Assembly: GCA_030533445.1 (NCBI GenBank)
Contig: CM060068.1
Coordinates: 28,816,510 to 28,880,509, forward strand
DNA length: 64,000 nt
Reading direction: 5' to 3'
DNA from: Cyprinodon diabolis
Taxonomy: Eukaryota; Chordata; Actinopteri; Cyprinodontiformes; Cyprinodontidae
This document shows, one piece after another, positions 22,182 to 34,340 of the stretch; the stretch's first letter is position 1, and each line of letters starts with the position of its first letter. The notes beneath the pieces are model-generated. The model saw only the letters and a program-made list of their open reading frames with translations. It did no database searches and was not told the origin of the DNA. The position numbers and the translations under genes were made by a program.

Positions 22182-25100
22182 ATTAATATATTTCGAATTA
22201 TTTAAATTTTATAATATATATTATTTTTTTATGTCTTAATCAAGGTCATTGGGTGGGTGGGGCAGCACCCTAGCCGCCACTGGTATTAAGCCTTTCTGTA
22301 TAGTTTGGACACAAAAAACTATTTTAAATCTCGACTTCCCGAACTTTACCTCATTTGACCACCTTTCTGATTTTTCTGTGCCCAGCATAGAATGAGATGA
22401 AAAGGAAAGACAGTAATGATGAAGCTTGTTTTCATGCCTGTAGTGTCCCTCATGAATAGCTGTGAAAATATGAGAAACACAAACTCAACATCTTAGCACC
22501 TGACCGAGCTGCTAAGAGGTTGTTAGTTTTCTGCCTTGAGTGCCCATAAAGCCTGATAAACAGAGGGTTTAAAAAATAAAATAAAAAAGGGATCTGTCTG
22601 AGAACATTTAGTATGGATGGCAAATGTAAAAATGCGGCTTTCTGTATTATGCTAAGTTATTTTTTGGTCTTTTGACTCTCTGTATTGCCAGTCACAAAGA
22701 AGATCCACCTTTTTGGCTTTTAAGAGAAAAAAAAAAGTGCTAATTTAATGATTAGACATCTTCATTATGGAAAAACTCCAGAAAATAGAATGGCTGTAAC
22801 CAGACTTACACTTATGTCATTTATTTTATTTCAAAAACGAATAATTTGTGAAATGTCATTATATCTTTTACAGAGGGGTTTATAGATACTAATAAAAAAC
22901 ACCTTATTTTTAATCCATTTCTTCTGATTGAGTGGAATTTCAGCATGTAAAGCTTTACACTGAAATATATTTCTTATCACAGCTAATCCACAGGGTGTTC
23001 GGGCTGTGCCAGTCGCTGTCACTCGCAGCTGTTATATTAATCTTTGCCGCTGTTTTGCCAGCTGACCCCAGGAGGCTTGCCTGAGATCTCTTCACACTGT
23101 CACTTCCTAGGAAATGGCAGCTCCACTCCCAAAGTCTCACTGCACGGCAAAGACAAACTGCCTATGCTCACCTTTTGTCACTTCTAGATCTCTTTCCATG
23201 ATTCCTTTGATTCAGGACTGCGCTCTGTAGGTTATCCCCACTCACACTAGTGTCTCTTAGGCTTCACACTTTTTGAAACAGCAATTAGTATTGTTTTTGC
23301 ATGGTTTGCAGTGTGTGTTCACACTCATCACAGAGCTGCTTATTTGCTTTTGTCTTTATTGTGCTTTATTCTGGTATATGTTTAAAAACATAGTTCTCGA
23401 ATCTATAAACAGACTTTTAATGTTCTTTTATTGTTTAATTTTCTTTTAGATATTTTCATTTTAAAATCTATAAATGCAAGTGTGATTAAAAAATAAGGTA
23501 AAAAGAATAAAATCTATTTTCAAATTAGTCCAGAAGATGCTGCGGTCATCCTCAAGAGGTCATAGAGGTGACCGCTGGGAAAACTTAATAGGAATTGACT
23601 TAAGTCTTTGTAGTTTTCCATCTTTGCGCTACAACAGGTGATAATGCGTGCTACAGAGTATATTGATAAAGCTGCCTGTTTTACCTGAAACAAAAGGAAA
23701 TATATACTCAAATCTCTAAGTTACAAACATTTTTGTTGGCTGCTTTATAAAAATGCTTAAAATTTGGAGTTCTGCAATTCAATGATTCAAATGGATAAAC
23801 CCACTCTAGTAACCAGTGTGAAGTAGAGTGCGGCACACAACAAAAAAGTAGATGTTCTGCATATATGTTTCAAGGTGCCAACATTCTCTCTTTTTATTTT
23901 ATTTTTTTCTTGTTCCACATCTGTTTAGTTTCCTTTATTTGTCACAAAGCTCCCTGTTATCTGACTGATGTAAGCTGGATGTAATACCTTTAATGAGTGC
24001 ATGTTGCTGATGAGATAGATCTTCTTGAGCTCTTCGGAGGACTCAGATGTCAAAGCTACTTTCACGTCTACAGAGAAATGTAGGAGAAAGAGCCAGGCCT
24101 GTCTTTTTTAATAAGAAGTAGAGAACACAGCACTGCTGTGAGCATGTATACTGAGTGCACGTACTGTAAGTTTGTCCTGCGCTTGTGTATATTTCTGGTA
24201 CCAGAGGCTGATGGGGTGTCACATTCCCTCTCCCTGCGGTTCTATTCTGTCTAACTGGTGAAGACAAGGATGAGGATGGTTGTTGCCTGTAAAGCAGCAC
24301 ATCCCCAGGCAGGCAGGCAGTCACAGCTCAGTCTGGTCCTTCATTATATTACCATACCCACGTGGCGGTAGTTTGGAACTAGGTTGTTTCCATGACGACC
24401 ACGTATTTGATGGACATGTCTGTGTGTATGATGCCCAGTCTGCCGTGTGAGTCTGCAACCCCTTGCTGTCTGCTGAACAGGATACTAAAGATGTGGCATG
24501 TTTGGATACCTACTTATTAATATATTTAGTGCACACGCAAGGCCCTGCTGCATGCATACATGCCCTGTGAGGCTTTCAGTGTCAGGCCAAGTGTAGGGCA
24601 TAAACAATTCAAATCCAGCGGGCATTTGGAAAATCTCCTTTTAGATACAAACGCCTACTCCATACTTCCTAACAGCCAATGACAGAGCTGGAGACACAAA
24701 AGAAATCCAGAATCTGATGTGTGAAATTTGGCTTGTGCATTGTCCTCTCCTTCCTGGAAGAAAAGAGAACAAAATAAGCTTTCAGATTCAGATTTCAGAT
24801 GCAGCAACAAAATAGTCGTATCTACCTAATTATCCTAGGAGGCAACAGCTAATTAACTCAGAGAGTACATTTTTGATCAATTGTGCCTGGCAGTGGACAA
24901 GGACATTTCCGCTGCATGCTTAAATAAATGGTCCAAATCTTTAGTTTCAATAAAGATAACTATCAATTTCACAACTTTTGCTGAAGTTGTATTATAAATC
25001 TTCTTTTTTACGACATCCTTTGTATGGAAGTATTGATTGTAGCTGTGTAATAATACCTAATATAGACTTCAAAAAGCTTTATGTTAGCCAACTTTATTTA

Positions 25101-26983
25101 TTCTAAAAACAACTTGGGTGCCTTGTATATGGTCATATTGAAACACCAATATTTGCCTGAGCTTCAAACAACTGAACCAATCTGTCACCTTTCAATAGAA
25201 GTTAATTTGTTGAAGTTCTTTAGGATTAAACCAGAAACCACAAAAGGTTATATTTACCATTAGCTTGAATTCGATTGACCTGTTAGACAGCAAAATTTTG
25301 CATCGCCATTAACTTAAAGAGTGCACATTGAAAAACAATCACTGCACTTTGATCTTTTAAACATTTTGCCATTTTTTCTGTGCAAATTTGGTATGCAATA
25401 ATAGGTTAAAAGATCATAAAGACTAATTATTGTAACACATAGTCATTTTTGAAGATGTATCCTTTTGGATATGTACTGTATGCATGATTTTTGAAAAAAT
25501 TAACATTTAGCTTAACTGATAAATTAGTTAAAATAAAGAAATGTGGCTTATTTGACAATGAAACAAAATAAAAACTCTCCTGCTGCTGCAAATATTTTAC
25601 CAGAAATTGGATTTATATTTAGTGTATTCCTAAAATAATGCCACCTGGAATAAAAGTAAAACTGGAGTCTATATTACATGTTTTGATTTAGAGGTAGCAG
25701 CAATGCTGGACCATTTATTTGTCTTAACAAAGAATGCTCAAAATCAGAAAATATACAGATGATTAAAGAAAAAAAGTCTTCTCTCTTTTCAGAGTTCTCT
25801 CCGACTGGTTGTAAAGGTACCAACAGAGAAATTTCCTCTGATAGAATTTCTTTTTATGCTGCTATTTTGGCAGTGAAAGCAAACAAAGCTTTCTTTGAAG
25901 GATCATTGGTTGAGTAGGATGAGATTTTTCACTTCTTCTCATATCCTGCCTCTCCAGCAGCACAAAGGAAGAAACCTGTTTTTACGGTCAGTTTTTCCAC
26001 CTTTTTCTAAGGAGACTTAGTGGCACTAAGTGGCAAGCTAAAAAAATGTTTAATGTGAGACATGGATTAAAAGCAAATATTTTCTTAAAAATCCTATTAT
26101 CATAACATGAGAAACAGAAATGTATGAATGGGAATACAAAATGAAAAACTGAATCTAGTAAATGGAAATCTTAATACATTTAAGTCTTGCTTCTATCTGA
26201 AAATTTGATAATAGCTTAAAACTGATGGTTTTACAATGAATACAGCTTTAATAAAATGTATATATAAAGAAGAATCCAGCAAAACTAGGGAGCTTAAACA
26301 CTGAGGAGAACTGGAGAATGCCATTGAAAATAGTTATTTCTACTCAAAGAAATCCAGAGCAGTTAAAGAAGAGAGTAGAGGAGGGGGCAAAGGTAAACAT
26401 AGATAACAGAGTAGGCAGAAGTATCATTAACATATGGGAATGAAACAAAATGCAGAGACTACAGATAACAAGAAGCAAACACATTCCAATAAAATTGATA
26501 TATGATAAGACCTAAATAACAACAGAGAGAATATGAACTGTGAATTGTTAGATGTAAATACTAACAATTAAAACCTGAAAAGATCAAGTACTTTTTTTAT
26601 TTGGCACACCTCGCTATCTGTTCTAGCTCATTTGCAAAGTCATAATTTGATTTGAATGTTCATACTCTGTTTTGCATTTCACTTTTGGAATGAGTCATTT
26701 GTCACACATCCACTCAAAAAAGTTAGCTGTACATATTCTCTTCTTATGGACTGTTCCCAGTAACCTAGAACATTACTTTAAAGTGAAAAATCTGAAGACA
26801 TCACAATTTCCCAAATCCTATTTATTCCCTTTTTTATTCTCACTTCATCAAATATTTTACTTTTTTGTTGCGATTTAATGTCAACAAGCAATTCATTTAG
26901 ATGGACACAATATAACCAATGAGTCAACAAGATTATGTGCGTGTTTACTGCATAGAACAGACATGATTGACTGCAAGTAGTGC
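22182..26983. other. No gene recognised
   Basis: About 4.8 kb with no exon, RNA gene or bounded repeat that I can support. Open frames stay below about 95 codons and have no motifs. Confidence 0.4.
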
Positions 26984-26988
26984 CGAGT

Positions 26989-27340
26989 TGTCATGCTTCA
27001 GGCACAGATTGACACCAGGACTGGGCAGTTGGCAAAGCTTGGTGGGTTTATTTCTGGACAATCCAGGTAATCTTGAACAGACAAGCAGAGGGTCAAAGCC
27101 AGGAAACCTAAGGTTGGGTGTTCAGGTTCAGACAGGCAGTAAACTGGACAAAGAGAGAAACAAAACAAGCTGATTAGATCTTGTAGACTTGGTCTATTTA
27201 GTGAAATGGCCTGAATGTGTTACCACTGGGGGGTGGAAAACAATCTGATGCTGATTAGGTGGAGGATCCATCCCGAAATGGCTGCAATTAGTGTGTTGAA
27301 TTCCAGGTGTGTGGGTCACAGCAGAGGAGCTGGTGTGACA
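26989..27340 (-). mobile_element. Solo LTR, second family
   Basis: A 352-bp unit with plus-strand ends TGTCATGCTTCAGG and GGTGTGACA, flanked by 5-bp CGAGT (26984-26988) and TGAGT (27341-27345), one mismatch. On the minus strand it contains AATAAA (plus-strand TTTATT near 27046). The short TG..CA ends with the TGTCA/TGACA palindrome resemble chromovirus Gypsy LTRs. The sequence is otherwise unlike the Gypsy LTR at 13126. Confidence 0.75.
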
Positions 27341-27346
27341 TGAGTC

Positions 27347-27736
27347 TAGGGCTGAAACAATCAATTGGATTTATCATGATTAATCGATTATTGAAATAAT
27401 CGTCAACTAATTTAATAATCGATTATTGGTTAACTGGAGTATAGAGACTCTAAACATGCCTTTAGCTGACAGAGCAACTAGACTTGAGCAGTAATTATAC
27501 CAAAAATTGTAAAAGAAAATATTTAAACATTTTGTATTGAAGATTAAAAGAACATTTCCTATGTCAATATGCTCTTTCCAGAAGTCCTCAAGTGGAAATG
27601 TTTTATATTCATCTAGTTTAACATTGTAAAGATTCTTCTTTAAGGAACCTTTTGCTATACCATTATTAATCGATTAATCAAAAAAAATTATCGTCAGATC
27701 AATCTGTTTGCAAAATAATCATTAGTTGCAGCCCAA
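27347..27736. mobile_element. hAT-type MITE
   Basis: 390 bp with ends TAGGGCTGAAACAATCA and (complemented) TTGGGCTGCAACTAATGA, and an interior rich in ATCGATTA palindromes. The right target duplication is GCTGAGTC (27737-27744). The left copy is split by the solo LTR (GC at 26982-26983, then TGAGTC at 27341-27346). The family is a common fish non-autonomous hAT. Confidence 0.8.
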
Positions 27737-27744
27737 GCTGAGTC

Positions 27745-29080
27745 ATAAAACAATGATCTGCAATAAAGAAGCTTTCTAATCCATCATATGATTTTGAGCA
27801 AAGGTTTTTGCAGGACAAAACAAATACAGCAAAATGGTATTAAGAGGATGTGAAAGACTGAACCGAACTGGCATAATTCATAACTCGCATAATTTATCAG
27901 CACGACTTTATCCTGTTTTGCTAAAGCCCCCCCAAGCATAACAGGTAGGAAGTAGATACATGTGTGTGTAATCTGATTGCCTGTCAGTCGTGGTAATGTA
28001 TAATTAATTTATCATGTGGTTTTCTTAAGGGTAAATTGGTAATTTAAACACAAGTGGTTGTATCAGACTGATGCTTCATGCTGACCCTGCTTGTTTTGCA
28101 GTCACAGTGTGCATGCAGAATTATAACCCGGCATTCAAATGATGTGTGACCATTTTGACTGCCAAAGCAGCCATTGTTGTTTTATGAGTAGTGAGCTGTG
28201 CAATTTCACTGTAGCTCTGTTTGTGCTTTGAAGACTTGTTCCTTTTCCTCCCAAATTGGCCAGCCTCTCCGCAAGTTATAATGAGGGGGGGAATGGGAAG
28301 CCAAACTACAGATTTGAAATGGTAATTAGTTCGACTCCCTGCTACTGAAAGAGACAGAGGGGCTGATTTAGCAGAGCAGAATTAAAGATTGGGGGATAGT
28401 AACACGGCACATTAAGATGACTGTGGTATATTTAACTCTGATACCCAGAAGCTGGAATAAAGTAGTCAGATTTTAGAGTACAATGGAAAGGATCTATTTA
28501 TACCATTAAACATTACTACACTTGGACCATGCTTCATTCCACTCAATAGACAATCCTTCTATTTTCTGTAGCTGGATTTGTTTTTTGTTTGTTTTTGAAG
28601 AAAAAGCAAGAAAAAAGCCAATTTAAAGTAAAATGCAATCCTATAAAGACACATTCTTTTAATTTCTGTGCTTTTTTTGCATTAATACAGGAAATATTTG
28701 CAGATTTGTGAACTCTGATAGGCTGCATAGAATGATGTTCTTTTCACTTCCTTTTTTTTTAACTTTCCTCGGTAATCAATAAATTATAAGGAACCTTGAA
28801 GATCTGACACATTAACTCCTCCATCTATTTATAAGGAGAAAAAATTTCATTCTCTCATGGCTTCTTTGTAAATTAAGACTAAACAAACAACATATGTAGG
28901 TGTTTCAAGGGATTTCACAAACAACATGCATTTAAAAGTTTTGTATTGCCTCATATCATACTCTAACTATTAATGTATTAATGCATACAATATTAATGGA
29001 GCCATTTCACTTCAGGATAAAGCATCTGAGTAGCACAGACATTTAATATTAAGGTTGTATCAATCTTTTGAGTGGATTTT
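27745..29080. other. No gene recognised
   Basis: AT-rich non-coding DNA with short open frames only. Confidence 0.4.
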
Positions 29081-29442
29081 TCAAGATTCAAGAGACTTTA
29101 TTGTCATTCACATCACGTGTCACATGAGGTAGAACGAAATTGAGAGTCACGGCCCCAGTTACATCCGAATATAAAAAATAAAATATAAAAACTAGCTACA
29201 AGATCAAATTGTGCTAGCTACAAGATCAAATTATATAAATAGAAAAAATATTTACAGGTATATAAAAACAAGAAGTAGAAAATAAAATGTATATTAATAG
29301 GAATGTACTGGATGGATGAAGTATGAGTAATATAGCAGCGTTGGAAGATAAATATAGCAGTGCAACATTTTAAAGTGTCCGAGTGTAAACTGCAAATACA
29401 GTGTCATTGGGGGGGTTAGGGGTTGAAGAAACCAAGTTATTG

Positions 29443-31695
29443 TTAGGGACAGTGCAGTGAGAGAGACTGAGAGGAGTTTGAGAGTCTAGCAGCTTCTGGT
29501 ATGAAGCTGTTTCTCAGTCTGGTTGTCCTGCATTTGATGCTCCGCAGCCTACTGCCTGAGGGTAGCGGGACAAAAAGTGAGTGTGCTGGGTGAGTGGGGT
29601 CCTTCATGATGCAGGAGGCCCTTTTCCTGCATCTGGAGGTGTAGATGTCTGTGGTGGTGGGGAGGTTGACTCCAACAGTCCTCTGTGCAGCCTTCACTAC
29701 TCTCTGCAGAGCTTTCCTGTCTGCAGCAGAGCAGCTTCCCTACCACATGTTGATGCTGGAGCATAGCACGCTCTCCACCACACATCTGTAGAAGGAGATG
29801 AGGACTGAGCTCCCCAGTCCTGCACGCTTCAGCCGCCTGAGAAAGTAAAGCCGCTGATTCGCCTTCTTGACCAGAGCGGAAGTGTTGTTGCTCCAGGTGA
29901 GGTTGTTGCTCAGGTGCACACCCAAGTACCTGTAGCTGGAGACAACTTCCACCGCAGATCCTCCGACGAGCAGGGGGAGGTGGGCGAGTCTGCTCCGTCT
30001 GAAGTCCACCTCCTTCGTCTTCTTGGCGTTGATGCAGAGGTGGTTTTCTCTGCACCAGCCCTCCAGGTGTTCCACCTCCTGTCTGTAGCTGGACTCATCA
30101 CCGTTTGTGATGTTTCCAACCACTGCTGTGTCGTCTGCAAACTTCACAATATGACAGCCAGGATGGAGAGGAGAGCAGTCATATGTGAGCAGCGTGAACA
30201 GGAGGGGACTCAGCACACAGCCCTGTGGAGAGCCAATGCTGAGGACTGTGGTGGAGGAGGAGATATTGTAGATCTTCACAGACTGCGGCCTTTTGGTCAG
30301 GAAGTCCAGGACCCAGTTGCAAAGTGAAATGCTCAGTCCAAGTGAGGAGAGTTTAGTTATTAGGGTCTGTGGGATTATTGTATTGAAAGCAGATGTGAAG
30401 TCCACAAACAGCAGACGGACGTAGGAGTCCTTCCGCTCCAGGTGGGTGAGAGCAGTGTGGACCACAGAAGAAATGGCATCTTCTGTGGAGCGGTTCTTCC
30501 TGTAGGCGTACTGGTGAGGGTCCACAGTGACGTCGATGGTGGCTTTGATGTGGGTCATTACCAGTCTTTCAAAGCACTTTATGACTATCGGCGTGAGGGC
30601 TATTGGCCCATAGTCATTCAGACCCATCACTGTGGAGCTCTTTGGAACCGGGATGATAGTGGCGCACTTCAGGCAGGCGGGAACAGCCGCTTGAAAAAGG
30701 GAGACATTATAAATGTCTGCTAGGACCTCGCAGAACTGATCAGCACAGTCCCTCAGAACCCGTCCGGGGATGTTGTCCGGGCCAGCAGCTTTTCGCGGGT
30801 TGATCCTTTTCAGGGTCCTCCTCACTTCTGCTGGCGTCACACTGAGTGGCACCTCTGCAGGTGGGGGGGTGAGTCTGGTACTGGGTGGAGTGTCATGGTC
30901 CTCAAAGCGGGCGTAGAACTCGTTGAGGGCTTCAGGCAGACAGGGGTCTTTAGCACATTGTGCATCACTGGTTTTGTAGTCAGTGATGCACTTAATGCCC
31001 TTCCACATGCGTGGATCCTGGGAGGTGAAGTGTCCCTGGATTTTCTGAGAATATGAAGTTTTTGCCCTCTTTACTCCTGCAGTCAGCTCTCTTCTAGCCC
31101 TCCTGAGCTCCTGTGGGTCGCCAGACCTGAAGGCAGCATCCCTGGCTTTCAGCAGAGAACGCACCTCTGCATTCAGCCAGGGTTTCTGATTTGGGTAGCA
31201 AGTCACGGTCTTGGTGGTGGTGACGTCCTCCACACACTTGCTGATGTACCCGAGGACAGAAGATGTATAGTCCTCCAGATCCGGCTCCCCCTCAGTCTCA
31301 GCAGCCTCCCTGAAGATCTGCCAGTCTGTGCAGCCAAAGCAGTCCTGCAGCACTACGTCTCCGTCGCTGGGCCACACAGTGATAGTCTTCTGTGTGGGTT
31401 TGGGGTGGCGCAGTGGTGGGTGGTATGCAGGGACCATCAGGATGGAGATGTGGTCGGAGAGTCCGAGGTGGGTGTGGGGGAAGGCCCTGTACGCGTCTCT
31501 CGCGTTGGTGTAAACATGGTCAAGCGTATTGTTTCCACGTGTTGGAATGTTCACGTGTTGGTAAAACCTCGGCAAAGTGTCCGTCAGTTTTACGTGGTTA
31601 GTCACCCGCCACCACATAAAACACCGCCGGGTGCTTGTTCTGGAGCGAGCTGATGTGTTCATAAAGCTCCTCCAGCGCGTTGTTAGCGTTAGCAT
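29443..31695 (-). pseudogene. L2 LINE reverse transcriptase
   Basis: A long frame starting inside the endonuclease C-terminus ('GLSDHISILM' contains the catalytic SDH motif). It continues through a linker ('NPRKAAGPDNIPGRVL' opens the polymerase), the 'FVDFTSAFNTI' aspartate motif, 'GSPQGCVLSPLLF' and the catalytic box FADDTAVVG. An in-frame TAG at 29740-29742 interrupts the conserved C-terminus, and the same frame then stays open to 29443 with the usual tail ('LPLSGS'-like 'FVPLPSGSRLRSIKC'). Apart from this stop and the upstream frame breaks the domain looks well kept. Confidence 0.88.
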
Positions 31696-32393
31696 TCGGT
31701 GCTATGTAAACAGCAGTGACAAACACAGCCGTGAACTCCCGCGGCAGATAGTGTGGCCGACACTTTACAGTCACATATTCCGCCGCTTCAGAGCAGTGGC
31801 TGTTTTCCAACACGCAGTTTGTACACCAACCTTTGTTTACGTAGACACACCAGCCGCCCCCCCCGCGCTTTCCCGGATCGCTGGTTGCGGTCCGCTCGGA
31901 AGAGAAGCCGGCCGACAAGCTGGAAGGCTGAGTCCGGCATGTTATTGTTTAGCCAGGTTTCCGTGAGACAGATCACCGCACAGTTCCTCATCTCCTCAGA
32001 AACACTCATCCTCAGCCGCAGAAGGTCCAGCTTGTTGTCCAGAGAGCGGACATTAGACAGGAAAACAGGTGGAATCGGGGGTCTGTTAGCATTAGCCTTT
32101 AGCCTGGCCAGCAGTCCTCCGCGCTTCCCCCTCTTCTGCCTCCGCTCGCACCTCCTCCTCCGGCTCTTTGTTTGGGGAGATCTGCTCCCCCACGCCGGTG
32201 TCCTGAGGAGCCGTAGTCTGCAGAGAGTAGTTTGAAGATTGTTGTCAATACGAGTAGATCTTGTGGCCAAACTGTCCTTTATCAGAAAAAGTTCAGTTCT
32301 GCTATAACTCACACACTTGGGGTGCGTGAAGTTATATTCAATTGGATTTACGCTGAGGGCGTGAGAAGCCGCTGCACTACTGCGCGCCGCCAT
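31598..32393 (-). pseudogene. L2 LINE N-terminus and endonuclease, frameshifted
   Basis: The frame starting at ATG 32393 (MAARSSAAASHALS) has a basic arginine-rich region, then endonuclease motifs 'LSNVRSLDNKLDLLRL' (catalytic Asn) and 'VICLTETWLNN' (catalytic Glu). The continuation (WCVYVNKGWC, 'YIAPNANANNALEELYEHIS', 'VVAGD') is in a different frame from about 31900, and the polymerase frame is a third. Thus at least two frameshifts, near 31880 and between 31600 and 31690, break a single ancestral protein that nicks target DNA for reverse transcription. Confidence 0.85.
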
Positions 32394-32396
32394 GTT
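32387..32396 (+). promoter_or_regulatory. YY1-like site at LINE 5' end
   Basis: CCGCCATGTT is a perfect match to the core CCGCCATNTT. It overlaps the start codon of the LINE frame (CAT at 32391-32393). Function is inferred by analogy only. Confidence 0.4.
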
Positions 32397-32420
32397 GGTT
32401 CTTTACACGTGTGGTCAGCA

Positions 32421-33479
32421 TAGGCACACGTGTCTTCAGCTTTTGGATAGTTTTTGTAATAATAATTTTGGTACCAACAGAGCTGTGAAGAAAAATATAT
32501 ATCCCCTTACTGATTTTTACTCCTATTGTATTTGGCACATTTAAATGTTTCAAATCATAAACTAATTTAGAAAGATATGATTTAGTATAACTCTCTGTTT
32601 TTTTAAGTGATGATTTACCCAAATAAGCTTGAGCTTAATCCACACATGGATGTATGGACAGTCTCCTTCAGTATTTTAATATGTTAAAATGACATTATTT
32701 ACCGCTAGTTGTCCAAGATGCTTTCTAAGTTCTATGTCAGATAAGATGGTAAATCATCTTCCAAGCAGTTTTCTTTTCTCTCAGAAAAAGGATGTTGTCT
32801 GAAAAAACACAGCAAAATTCTTGATAATTATAAGAAAGTTTCTGTCAAAATGTATTATCAGCATTTGTACTTTTGTCAGTCAGCAGTTGCTTTTAGCTCT
32901 GAGCTCTGCCAAAGATACCAGATTTGCCCGTTATCTCCTTCTCACTGTTGAATTATCAACTCTGACTATAACTGAGACAAGTGAGACCTGCAGTGTTTTA
33001 GATCTTCTGGTTCCCCACTGTTCCATTTTCACTCCATTTGTGGGTAATGACTCTCACCGTAGTTCGCTGGAGTCTCAAAACCAGAGAGATTGCTTTGTGA
33101 CCCTTTCCAGACTGATAGATGTCAAAGAGTTTGTTTTTCATCTTTTCTTGAATTTTTTTTGGTGTGCGTGTGCTGTTTTGCTTCTTGTGACCTGTTTAGA
33201 CACCTTCACACTGCTTCTCCAGTGTAGGGAACAAGTAATTCAAGCAATGATCTGCCCAGTCCAACTCAACATCAGTCATTCAGTAAAAATGGATATTTGC
33301 AGGGGCAATATTACTCTACAAATGCAGTGAGCAAAGAGAACAATAACCAAAAAGATAAATCCCTAAAATAACCAGTTTTCTCATCTGATTCTTCCCTACT
33401 GTATGTTTCCTAACCAAACATTTCAGTCACAATCTGCAGGTTTACTTGTGCCTCTCAGGATTTCTAAATTAAAATGGGA
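32421..33479. other. No gene recognised
   Basis: AT-rich. A 169-codon plus-strand frame (32821-33330) starts in ordinary non-coding-like sequence and has no recognisable domain or splice context, so I do not call it a gene. Confidence 0.35.
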
Positions 33480-34340
33480 AGAATAGGATCTTAGGAGTAT
33501 CAGGTGCCGAATTTTTTCACAGCACATAATCAATTCACCTAGGTCATATACCAGGTCAGGTCAGATGGGTCCAAATTTTTCTATCTAAGGAAAACAGGCT
33601 GATTGCATCATATTATTGACTCAAAAGCAATCCCTAACACTAAGCATGCTTGTAGAGACAGTGAAGAGAAAATGTTCCTTTTAACAGGAAGAAACCTCGA
33701 GCAGAACCAGGCTCAGTGTGAGCGGCCATCTACCGATGCCAACTGGGGTTCAAAGAAACAGAAGCAGACAGAAAAGAGCAGAGACACAAAAGGTAACTGT
33801 CAACCGGCTCCACAGGAGGTCCTCTCCAGGACACAATCAGCTAGGCAGACAAGCTCCAAGCCAGCCATGTCAGAAGATGCAAGAGAGTACATACAGTTAG
33901 TCACAGTCAGAGAAACAGGACTAAACTGAAAAACAGGCCAAGCTCTGACATGTAAACAAAGGTGTTGATGGCAACAGCACAGCTGATATTTCTTTTCACC
34001 CAGGTGTCACAGCCAAACAACAAAGACAACAACAACAAAAAAGCAGACAGAACATAACATTAGAGATTAAACTAACAAATACTATAGAATGGAACAACAG
34101 AGATAGAATGAAGCAGAATGATGAAAAGGGCTCCCTATGTCCTCCAGCAGTCTAAGTCTAAAGCAGGATAACTATTGAGATAGCTCAAGATAACCTGAGC
34201 AACTCTTATAATAAGCTTTATAAAAAGAAAAGTTTTAAGCCTTGGCTTTAAAGTTGACAGGGTGTCTACCTCGCATACTAAAACTGGTAGTTGGTTCCAC
34301 AGCAGATAACTTAAAGATTTCCTGCCATTCTCCTTCCACT
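33480..34340 (-). mobile_element. Degenerate LINE 3' portion
   Basis: The minus strand at 34340-34135 encodes 'SYLLWNQLPVLVCEVDTLST' followed by 'LKPRLKTFLF', the signature C-terminus of L2/CR1-like LINE polymerases. The rest, including 'GGAAGAAACCTCGAGCAGAA' and 'CAGGCTCAGTGTGAGCGGCC' (plus strand near 33690-33725), is a very frequent fish interspersed sequence that I take to be its 3' UTR. Limits are approximate. Confidence 0.6.

Larger units (their letters stand above)
29085..32420 (-). mobile_element. Near full-length L2 (Maui-like) LINE
   Basis: Minus-strand order: short leader, basic N-terminus, apurinic endonuclease, reverse transcriptase, C-terminal tail, about 350 nt of 3' UTR. The end carries the fish L2-type phrase 'ACTTTATTGTCATTCACAT' (plus strand, near 29096) and closes with TTGAATCTTGAA-like units. 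The element is in several frames with a premature stop, so inactive. I could not fix a target duplication, and the 5' limit is approximate. Confidence 0.85.

Noticed and set aside
29549..32235. Several plus-strand and alternate-frame ORFs of 60-168 codons
   Set aside because: All are shadows of the minus-strand L2 LINE frames, which carry endonuclease and polymerase motifs.
32821..33330. 169-codon plus-strand frame as a possible gene
   Set aside because: No domain, no splice signals that make sense, and composition like surrounding DNA.
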